From Deltaproteobacteria bacterium (GTDB lineage: Bacteria; Desulfobacterota; Desulfobacteria; Desulfobacterales; C00003060), in the NCBI GenBank assembly GCA_003647435.1, contig QMMV01000062.1, positions 1-8,444 on the forward strand: a stretch of DNA of 8,444 nucleotides, written 5' to 3'. Positions 1 through 7,700 of the stretch are shown piece by piece. The notes under the pieces are model-generated. The model was given only the letters and a program-made list of their open reading frames with translations, did no database searches and was not told the origin of the DNA. The number at the start of each line of letters is the position of its first letter. Positions within the stretch are counted from its first letter, which is position 1. The position numbers were made by a program, and so were the translations under genes.

Positions 1-553
1 CACCTATGGCCGTAACATGGCCACCAATGCAAAGCTGACCGCTCCAGCCATGAGTCGTATAGCAGAGTTTGCCACCAGGATCGAATCCTCCTTCAAGATA
101 TGCCTTAACTCCGAAAGCCCCTTTGACCTCTCCAGCATCAACACCCAGTCTCAGCCCGATGCTTCCCTGCAGACTGACACACGTTTGCCCATATGTTCTA
201 AGTGTACACTCCATTGTAATATAACTACTGAGCTGTCCCTCTGCGGAAAGGGTAACGTTCACATACCCTATAAGACCAAACTGATTGTCGCCTACCTGGA
301 GCCCCCATCCTGGAATAACCTGGCTGAATTCAGCCGATACTTTCCCTTCAAGGGTGTACCGGTTCCAGGAAAGATCAACAAATTTGCCGGTCTTGTGCTG
401 GCAGCATCGATCCCGACACCTTTCCGTCTTGAAGCTGATTCCTCCGGAAATCTTCCACTTAACCCCTCTGAAAATGATGATCCTGTCTTTCAACCAGTTT
501 ATCTTGTGCGCTGCATCCCAGGACACTGTTGCAATTTCCTGACAAGTTGCTTC
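1..553 (-). other. Unrecognised cysteine-rich, beta-strand C-terminal domain of the RHS protein (incomplete)
   Basis: Residues 1366-1549 lie after the core, the usual place of the variable effector domain. Eight cysteines occur at 1369, 1411, 1415, 1416, 1481, 1490, 1529 and 1540, whereas cysteine is nearly absent from the long repeat array. Many stretches alternate hydrophobic and polar or glycine residues (for example around 1432-1441, 1459-1474 and 1491-1520), which suggests amphipathic beta strands. I see no nuclease, deaminase, ADP-ribosyltransferase or protease motif. It resembles the glycine-rich strand repeats at the ends of some environmental RHS proteins, from general recall only. 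The domain continues past base 1, so a catalytic part could still follow. Confidence 0.7.
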
Positions 554-3500
554 CAGCCCCATCGGGTCGGTCAAATTTATTGGATTGGACCTCGCATATT
601 CGTACAGGTTAAGGCCATCAACATATCCTGCAGGATCTCTGCTGATAAAACGCCCTAAATCTGGAGAATAATATCTGGCAGGGAAGTAATAAAAGCCTGT
701 TTCAGTGTCCAGACGCTGGCTGGTAAACAGGTAGGGATTTCCGACGGAAGATTTGTCGATGGAGTTTCCATCGCTGTCAAAGATGCTTGCATGACCATAT
801 GGGTCATAGCGATAGCTTTCGACTATATTTCCAGTGGAATCGGCAAGTGCGATAATGCTCCCCCGGATATCGTGAAGATAGTAGTAATCCGCCCCGTCTC
901 GTCTCATAGATAAAACGTGATTGGTGTTTGTATCATATGTATACGAGGCCTTGAGTGTTCCATCCTCATACTCTTCCAGGACCCGGCGAGCGCCTGCGTA
1001 TATGTATGTATAGACCTTCCCCCCGGCGACTTTTTTGATTCTTCTTCCTACAGCGTCATAACTGTAGGATGCCACTGTTGAACCATCACTCTTGTCCTTA
1101 ACCAGGACCAATTGATTCAGTGCATTGTAAATATACTGGTATCGGTCATCTTCGCCAAGATTACCGTTGCTGTCATGATGGAGAGAAATTCCTCCACAGG
1201 AAGTATACTCGTTCAAATTGTTCGCAGTGTAGCTGGTTGCATCTCCGTCCACGGTAACAGACAAGCGGTTCCCAACAGGATCCAATCCGTATGCCGTCGT
1301 TGAAGACACCTGAGGCTTCCCCAAATCAACCTGAGTCAATCTCTGGACTGTATCGTATGTATAATGGCGACTTTCCGCCGGATTTAACAAGTCATCTTCA
1401 TCAACAATCTGTCCGGTCAAATCCCTTGTAAACTGGCGGTGTACCAGCCAGGTGTCATTCTTTTTGTAGCCAAATTCTGTCAGCTTCTCATTAACGTCAT
1501 AATTAAAGATTGCAGTCAGACCATTTCCCAGGACAGTGGCAGAGAGCAAATCTCTGGAATTTTCATACAGGTACTGTGCTATACTGGTTTCTCCCTCTGT
1601 TATTGAAGCAATCCTGTCTCTGATATCATAGGTTTCTACTATCTGGCGTCCGCTGGGGTAGGTAATCGTCCTCGTCCTGTTCGCCATATCGTAAACGTAT
1701 TGAACAGTTCCGAAAGGCTGGTTTTCCTGGAGCAATCTTCCACTCGGATGGTAGGTATATGTTATCGCCCCTTCTGGATTGGTGGCTGTAAGCATTCTGC
1801 CCAGAGCATCATAAGTAAAGGTTGTTTCCTCTCCTCCGGGCAGGGTTCTCTTTACGATGTGGTTTAGACTGTCGTACTGATAATTGATCTCTTCACCGGA
1901 AGGAAGGGTTTCCTTTATTTTGTTGCCCTTTGCATCGTATGTATACGATTTGAAGCTTCCGTCAGCGTAAGTCTCCTTGACGACCCTATTTAAGGCATCA
2001 TACTCGTAAGACGTTGTGTTGCCATTGGGGTCCGTAAGGGTAAGACGGTTACCTCTCTGGTCGTAGGTTGCAGATGTTGTACCGGTGGGATCCGTGGAAG
2101 AGATGATCCTTCCTGCAGCGTCGTAGGCAAAAGTGACGACAGACCCAGCCGAATCGGTTATACTGATCAATCTTCCCGCAGGGTCGTAAATAAAGGTTTC
2201 CGTTCCTCCATCAGGTCTGGTGGTAGCTATCTGTCTTCCCGCCGCGTCATATGAAAATCGGGTGGTATTGCCGACCCCATCCGTCCTTGATATTTTTCTC
2301 CCCGCGGCGTCATAGCTTACGGTCAAAAAGGTACCCAGGCCATCTTCCGCCTTGACCTTTCTGTTTAATGGATCATATGAGTATGTAATGATCTCGCCAT
2401 TCGGCATTGTCTCTGACACGAGGTTGCCTACTGCGTCATATGAGAACGACTTTGTTTCACCTCCTGGAAGTGTCACAGAAACGAGCCTGTTCAGGGCGTC
2501 GTAGCTATAGGTGGTTGTGTAATCGAGAGGTTCCGATTTGTGCGTAAGGTTTCCCACTGCATCATAGGCATACGTGGTTTGATGGTTCATTTGATCCGTA
2601 ACCGATATCACCCTTCCCAGAGGATCGTAAGTCTTGCTGATAGTATATCCAAGCGGATCAGTTTCAGATAGTAAATGGCCCAGAGGATCGTAAGTAAACT
2701 GGTATTCATTTCCCAATGGATCCGTGACCTTGATATTCTGGTGGATAGCATTGTATGTGTACGTTGTGATATTTCCGTTGGCATCGGTTTTGCTTACAAG
2801 GTTGCCCACACTGTCATAGGTATATCTTGTAATATTGCCCAGGGGATCGATTTCCTGTACCAATCGGCCTCGAGCGTCATAGACTCGCTCTCTTTTGTTT
2901 CCTAAGGGATCGGTCTTTGAAGTCCATTGGCCACGCGCATTGTACGAATAGGTGGTTTCATTTCCCAGAGGATCTATTATTTTTACCAGCCTGTTCTGGC
3001 TGTCATACTGGTAGGAAGTAGTATTGCCCAGGGGATCTGTCTCTGAGGTCAGGTTGCCGGCGGCGTCGTAGGAAAAATGCGTATCGTTTCCGAGAGCATC
3101 CCTGATCAGCGTGAGAAAACCGGCTGAATTATAGGCATAATACGTGACGTTTCCTCTTGCATCGGTCTCCGAGCGCTTTCGACCAAGCCGGTCATAGGTA
3201 TACGTGGTTACGTTGCCGAGAGGATCTGTGATCTTGACCAGGTTTCCGTCTGTGTCGTACTCGTAGGTCGTTGTTCGCCCCAGGGGATCGGTCTTGCTCG
3301 TCTGCTGACCTTCGGCATTATACGTGTATGTCCACTCGTTTCCTCCCTTGTCCGTCTTTTTGACCAGGTTTCCGCTGTCATCGTACTCATAGGTTTCGGT
3401 ATAGCCGAGAGGGTCGGATTCAGACGTGCGCTGATTAAATTCGTTGTAAGTATATGTCCAGGTGTTTCCAAGGGGGTCGGTCCTTGAGGTAAGATTCCCA

Positions 3501-4648
3501 TTTTCGTCGTAAGTATATATCCATTCCCCTCCATTGGCATCTGTGACCTTTGTGGGGTTGTTGTTCTCATCAAACTCATATTCCCTTGCTCCCCCGTCAG
3601 GGTATACGGTCTTTGTAATCAAATCCTCTTCGTTGTAATAGTAAGTAGTGGTATTCCCCTGTGAATCCGTGCACGTGGTCTTGTTGTTTGCCGGATCATA
3701 CGAATATGTGTAGGTTTCTCCCCCTTCAGAATAGCTGGCCACCCTTGCACGGTCATCATATGTTACCTGAAATACCGTGCGGCCGCTCGGGTCAATGATG
3801 GAGACCAGTCTGTGTTCGGCATCGTAGACGTAATTCGTTGTATTTCCGGCAGGATCGGTTACCGAAACAAGGTTGTTATCATCGTCATAACCGTATGTGA
3901 AATTGTCCCCGTCAGGCAGTGTAATGGATGATATTTTCTTGTTGGTTCCATAAGAATAGACAAGAGACTTGCCGGCGGCATTCGTGACTTTGGTCAGAAA
4001 ACCGTCGCTATCATATGTGAAGGTAAGGCGGTTTCCTTTCCGGTCGGAAATATATATCGGATACCCATATTGATTGAACTTTACCTCGGGGGCGGATGAT
4101 CTCGCACAGGAGGCACAATCGGCATTCAGCGTAAACGTCCCGTCGCTGTTTTCCTGTAACCGGTCATAGGTCAGGACCTTCTGGGCGGTGTAGCTTCCAT
4201 CCTGATTCTTGATAAAAACAGCCCTCTTGCCGTTTGCAAGGCGAATGACCGCATAGTCATTGATCCCGTCGGTGTACTGAACGAGCTGCATAGTATGTTC
4301 TGAGACCCAGCCGTAACCAAAAGGTCCATTGTAATGCTCCTGGCTGTTGTATGAGCGTACGATATCCAGTGACGGGCCGGGACCCGGGATGGTCGCATCC
4401 ACAAATATCTTGACGAGGTCCCCAGAGGCCACGTAAACAGGTGAACCCTTGGAGTCCACGGCCGGTTTGTCCTTGTCCTTGCACGGGTCATCGTCCGGCG
4501 GGTCCGGTGGCTTGGGAGGTTTGGGAGGTTGGGTGTTTGTCAGATCATGACCTGTATCCAGCGGCGGTTGGTGGAAAGACCAGCCATTTGGAGATAAGAC
4601 AAGGACCAGGACAAATACAAGAAGGGTTATGATTAGATTTCTTCTCAT
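1..4648 (-). CDS. Sec-exported RHS/YD-repeat protein with cysteine-rich C-terminal domain (3' end outside window)
   Basis: The frame is open from the ATG at 4646-4648 to the window edge, giving 1549 visible codons without a stop. Residues 1-24 form a signal peptide (basic MRRN, then an unbroken hydrophobic run, then NGWS). Residues 36-62 are a proline/lysine/aspartate stalk. Residues 68-122 match the DUF6531 region that opens many RHS proteins (SPVYVASGDL, then RSYNS and GPFGYGW). A CxxC pair sits at 178/181. About 50 YD repeats of 20-21 residues span roughly 206-1285. The RHS-associated core covers about 1257-1365 and ends in PINLTDPMGL. Residues 1366-1549+ are an unrecognised domain with eight cysteines. 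In known RHS proteins the YD repeats form a hollow shell around a C-terminal effector that is cleaved after the core. The start is supported by a good ribosome binding site and the signal peptide directly behind it. An in-frame TTG near 4713 is a poorer alternative. The gene lies 70 bases downstream of the PKD gene and is probably in its operon. RHS-family assignment is firm; the effector role is not shown. Confidence 0.95.
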   Translation of the reverse strand, partial: MRRNLIITLLVFVLVLVLSPNGWSFHQPPLDTGHDLTNTQPPKPPKPPDPPDDDPCKDKDKPAVDSKGSPVYVASGDLVKIFVDATIPGPGPSLDIVRSYNSQEHYNGPFGYGWVSEHTMQLVQYTDGINDYAVIRLANGKRAVFIKNQDGSYTAQKVLTYDRLQENSDGTFTLNADCASCARSSAPEVKFNQYGYPIYISDRKGNRLTFTYDSDGFLTKVTNAAGKSLVYSYGTNKKISSITLPDGDNFTYGYDDDNNLVSVTDPAGNTTNYVYDAEHRLVSIIDPSGRTVFQVTYDDRARVASYSEGGETYTYSYDPANNKTTCTDSQGNTTTYYYNEEDLITKTVYPDGGAREYEFDENNNPTKVTDANGGEWIYTYDENGNLTSRTDPLGNTWTYTYNEFNQRTSESDPLGYTETYEYDDSGNLVKKTDKGGNEWTYTYNAEGQQTSKTDPLGRTTTYEYDTDGNLVKITDPLGNVTTYTYDRLGRKRSETDARGNVTYYAYNSAGFLTLIRDALGNDTHFSYDAAGNLTSETDPLGNTTSYQYDSQNRLVKIIDPLGNETTYSYNARGQWTSKTDPLGNKRERVYDARGRLVQEIDPLGNITRYTYDSVGNLVSKTDANGNITTYTYNAIHQNIKVTDPLGNEYQFTYDPLGHLLSETDPLGYTISKTYDPLGRVISVTDQMNHQTTYAYDAVGNLTHKSEPLDYTTTYSYDALNRLVSVTLPGGETKSFSYDAVGNLVSETMPNGEIITYSYDPLNRKVKAEDGLGTFLTVSYDAAGRKISRTDGVGNTTRFSYDAAGRQIATTRPDGGTETFIYDPAGRLISITDSAGSVVTFAYDAAGRIISSTDPTGTTSATYDQRGNRLTLTDPNGNTTSYEYDALNRVVKETYADGSFKSYTYDAKGNKIKETLPSGEEINYQYDSLNHIVKRTLPGGEETTFTYDALGRMLTATNPEGAITYTYHPSGRLLQENQPFGTVQYVYDMANRTRTITYPSGRQIVETYDIRDRIASITEGETSIAQYLYENSRDLLSATVLGNGLTAIFNYDVNEKLTEFGYKKNDTWLVHRQFTRDLTGQIVDEDDLLNPAESRHYTYDTVQRLTQVDLGKPQVSSTTAYGLDPVGNRLSVTVDGDATSYTANNLNEYTSCGGISLHHDSNGNLGEDDRYQYIYNALNQLVLVKDKSDGSTVASYSYDAVGRRIKKVAGGKVYTYIYAGARRVLEEYEDGTLKASYTYDTNTNHVLSMRRDGADYYYLHDIRGSIIALADSTGNIVESYRYDPYGHASIFDSDGNSIDKSSVGNPYLFTSQRLDTETGFYYFPARYYSPDLGRFISRDPAGYVDGLNLYEYARSNPINLTDPMGLEATCQEIATVSWDAAHKINWLKDRIIIFRGVKWKISGGISFKTERCRDRCCQHKTGKFVDLSWNRYTLEGKVSAEFSQVIPGWGLQVGDNQFGLIGYVNVTLSAEGQLSSYITMECTLRTYGQTCVSLQGSIGLRLGVDAGEVKGAFGVKAYLEGGFDPGGKLCYTTHGWSGQLCIGGHVTAIG
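554..880 (-). other. RHS repeat-associated core domain with PxxxxDPxGL motif
   Basis: Residues about 1257-1365 of the RHS protein follow the classic core pattern: YYYLHDIRGSI, SYRYDPYG, NPYLFTSQRLD, ETGFYYFPARYYSPDLGRF, ISRDPAGY, NLYEYARSNP, then PINLTDPMGL. The last ten residues (1356-1365) fit PxxxxDPxGL exactly. In characterised RHS and TcC proteins this motif belongs to the aspartyl self-cleavage site that frees the C-terminal piece inside the shell. The motif is intact here, so processing after L1365 is plausible but not shown. Confidence 0.92.
794..4033 (-). repeat. YD/RHS repeat array, about 50 units of 60-63 bp
   Basis: Translated in the RHS frame, this stretch is a run of units shaped like TYTYDxxGNLxxxTDPLGN, one every 20-21 codons. 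I counted about 50, including degenerate ones. Units in the middle part (about 3490-2590) nearly all carry DPLG followed by N, Y, R or H. Units at about 2560-1750 more often carry LPGGE, PDGG or DAAGR-type turns. The last units (about 1700-800) are the most degenerate. In solved RHS and TcC structures such repeats make a spiralling beta-sheet cocoon. The DNA periodicity seen in this region is fully explained by coding. Confidence 0.95.
4577..4648 (-). other. Predicted Sec signal peptide of the RHS protein
   Basis: The first 24 codons encode MRRN followed by about 14 almost purely aliphatic residues and a polar NGWS, which suggests cleavage near residue 24. There is no cysteine right after the hydrophobic stretch, so a lipoprotein signal is unlikely. 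No PAAR domain or other type VI secretion adaptor is seen between this point and the DUF6531 region. Export through the general secretory pathway is therefore the simplest reading. Confidence 0.85.
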
Positions 4649-4652
4649 CGGA

Positions 4653-4663
4653 CTCCCTTTCCT
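4653..4663 (-). promoter_or_regulatory. Ribosome binding site of the RHS gene
   Basis: On the minus strand the ATG at 4648 is preceded by AGGAAAGGGAG and a four-base spacer (TCCG). The GGGAG part is slightly close for a typical Shine-Dalgarno site and the AGGA part slightly far, but together they favour this ATG over the upstream in-frame TTG near 4713, which has no purine-rich leader. Confidence 0.7.
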
Positions 4664-4679
4664 TTCAATCTCACGTCGG

Positions 4680-4693
4680 GTTGATGCATCAAC
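4680..4693. repeat. 14-base perfect palindrome in the spacer between the two genes
   Basis: The sequence gttgatgcatcaac equals its own reverse complement. It lies in the 70-base spacer (4649-4718), about 31 bases before the RHS start. It has no loop and is not followed by a T tract on the minus strand, so it does not look like an intrinsic terminator. It could be a small operator or simply chance. No convincing promoter was found in the spacer. Confidence 0.4.
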
Positions 4694-4718
4694 ATGGTGT
4701 ATTTGTTTTCCCAATCAT

Positions 4719-7700
4719 TTAGTAAAACAGGTTGAATACGGAATGCACTGCCTGCGACTCATTGCCTGCGGCATCCTTTGCTTTCAGCCTTACCCGGTAG
4801 TATCCAGGAGCGGGCAGTCTGCCCGCACTATTCAAGCCGTCCCAGTAAAGAGTATTCGGCCCGGCACTCATACCCTCACTCATTATCTGGCGAATCATCT
4901 TATTGTTAGGATCCCATATCGTGGCCTGCACATCAGCCTGCTTTGACAGAGAGAAGCTGATGGCAAGCCGTGCTTCACCTGCATAAGGATTAAAGGCCGG
5001 ATTAAAATAATGGGGTGAAGCGATTACGTGGCTCAATATGGGACGCGGCTCGATAATCATGGCGTTATCGGGCAGATACCAGGCGCTCGTTGAAATTGTG
5101 TAGGATGTGTCAGTAGGTATCAGGTTTCCATCATCATCTGTACCATCCCAGGTAACCACCTTGCTTCCAGAGGTCATCGGGTATTTCAACAGTATTGTGC
5201 GGATATCGGCATTCCAGTTCCAGGCAAAGACATACATGCTCACCTCACCAGGTTTTGCCAGGTCAAACCTGATATCGAGGGGCTCGCCTGAAAATGGATC
5301 GAAATTCGACTGGTACTGCTGGTGAGGGGTCTGCCTCTCAAACCCCTCTGTGTTAGTCAAATCGTAAGTAAATTTTCCGCCGCCACTCTCATATTCTGCA
5401 ATAAAGTAGTAGACACCTGGTTCTACATCATTTCCGTTCTCATCTTTGCCATCCCGCTCGTACTCATGGATGCCCGGGGTCAGGGCTTCGTTGTCAACTA
5501 CCGTCCGCACAAGGGTCCCTGTTTCGTCCACGATCCGGAGCGTGAGAGTCACAGGGGTGCTTACAGCAACCCGGATAGGCATTGTTTCGCCCGTGGTGGG
5601 ATCAAATTTCTCTGTACCCCGCCAGACCTTGAAGCCGGTGGTGACGTTGATATCAACCGCAGCGAGTCCGCAAGAACCATTGCTTGTGGTAACTTTAAGT
5701 GTTGCTCGGTAACTGCCGCACTCCGTATAATTGTGGTATACGTCAGCGGTGGAAGAAGACGCCCAGTCGTAATTGCCGTCACCATCAAAATCCCACTCAT
5801 AGTTAGTTATTTCATCTCCGGCAGCGGGGACAGCCTTACCGGTAAAGTGAACCAGCAGGGATGCCGGGCCTTCCGATGGATCTGCAGATGCCTCGACATC
5901 AGGCGCCCCGGCAGCCATCACAATGACATTTGCCGTGGCCTGTGCCTCATTCCCGTCATTGTCCTGCACCTTTACTTTCACCTGATAGCTTCCAGGGTTG
6001 TTAAACGTGTATGAAGACTCCGGAGTCGTGGCCCAATCACCGAAACCACTCCCAAAATCCCAACAGAATCTGGTTACTGTCCCGTCCAGGTCGGTGGCAT
6101 AGGCAGTAAAATTGACGGTTAAAGGAGAAGGTCCGAAGGCAGGATTTGCCAGTGCCTCTACCGTGGGTGTATCTGGCACAGTGACATTTATCTCAATCGA
6201 ATTAGAACCGGAAAGTCCGTCATGATCGGTTACCTTCAACTTCGCATGGTAGGTTCCGGGTGTATTGTAGGTATGTTCAGTGGTCATGGATATGGGAGAA
6301 CTCCAATCATAGTCTCCGTCTCCGTCAAAATCCCATCTGAAGTCCTTGATCGTATTGTCTGCGTCAGTTCCCTTGGTGTCAAACTTCACCCTGAGTGGGG
6401 GAGGCCCCGATGTTGGATAGGCCACGGGTACGGCTACAGGGGGACACCCGGCAGTTATTTCAACCGTATCAGTAGCCTGATATCCATCGTTGTCTGTGAC
6501 CCTGAGCACAGCTTGATATGTCCCGACATCCTCGTATGTGTGATGTGTTTCTCCACTATCGCTTGAGCTCCAATCATAGGCTCCGTCTCCCTCAAAATCC
6601 CACTCGTAGAGAACGATCTGGCCGTTGGGGTCGGAACCTGTTCCAGTGAAGTGTACAACAAGCGGGTTGTCTCCGACCGTTGGATCAGCCGCTGCATGGG
6701 CTGTTGGTGCTCCGGGGACAAGGACCGTTATGGTGAGACTTCCTGTGTCTGTATTGCCGTCATTATCTGTCACGGTAAGAACAGGATGGTAGGTGCCCGG
6801 GGCTGTATATGTGTGGGATGTATTTCCTGTAGTATCCGATGAATAGAAAAAGTCCGGCGCTCCATCCAGCCTGTTCAAGCTGTAGAAAAGCCTCAGCGGG
6901 GTGTCATCCGTAGTGGTAAACCTGTAGGCAAGGCCCCAGCCGCCTCCCCCTTGAGAGACACTGGCCAGAACGCGGTTCCACCCCTGGATCAGGGTAACAT
7001 CAAAGCTGTATTTATCAATTGAAACACCCTCGCATCCGGTCTTCTGATAGGCAAGGCTCCCGTTTACCCAGAACCTGGCTGCATCATCTGCACCAAACTT
7101 GATGCGAACCGTCTGCTCCTCCGGCGAGTAGATATAGATATGAGAATAAGCATATTCATTGTAACCACCGCCAAACAGGCTATACCAGTCAAAGTTTCCG
7201 TCGGAATCGCCGGCGGCAAACCATGTATTGCCGGCAAATGTATCACCCGTATTGGGCTCATGCGCGAGGATGCCCGTCTGAATACTGGTTACATCACCGG
7301 ATCCCGTGGCTGGCCACTTTCCAAGAAAAAGTTGATGTGTGGGATAACCGTTTTCATTCAACTGGTATCCCTCTCCAAAATCCCACGAATAGTTAGTTAT
7401 TGTATAGTCATCAGTGGAGTTGTCTCCTGTGAAATCGACGGTCAAGGGAGCCGTACCTGTCAAAGGATCAGCTTCTGCCACGGCCGTTGGAGTACCTGCA
7501 GGCCTGACCAGGATCGCCTGCGTTGCCTGGCCGGTGCCGCCCAGATCGTCGGTTACTGTGAGCATTGCCTGGTAAGTGGCGGCAGACATATAGGTATAAG
7601 ATACGCTCTGGCCGGTTGCGGTCTCACCATCCCCAAAATCCCATGTATAGGAAACAATGGCGCCGCCACTGTCAGGATCAAAAGAACCTGAAGCATCAAA

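Noticed and set aside
17..658. Plus-strand open frame of 213 codons
   Set aside because: It lies antisense to the RHS core and C-terminal domain, whose minus-strand translation matches the RHS core family closely. The plus-strand product has no recognisable domain.
794..4033. Regular direct repeats of about 60 bp, as in a CRISPR or satellite array
   Set aside because: The units are diverged, have no repeat/spacer alternation, and translate in one open frame as YD repeats.
4649..4718. Terminator between the two genes
   Set aside because: The only dyad (4680-4693) has no loop, is AT/GC mixed and has no following T tract on the minus strand.
5322..6014. Plus-strand open frame of 230 codons
   Set aside because: It is antisense to the PKD and FlgD-like domains, which are clear in the minus strand. 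The overlapping frame is a by-product of codon use.
7140..7691. Plus-strand open frame of 183 codons
   Set aside because: It is antisense to the nested module and PKD domains 4-5, and has no recognisable motif or ribosome binding site.
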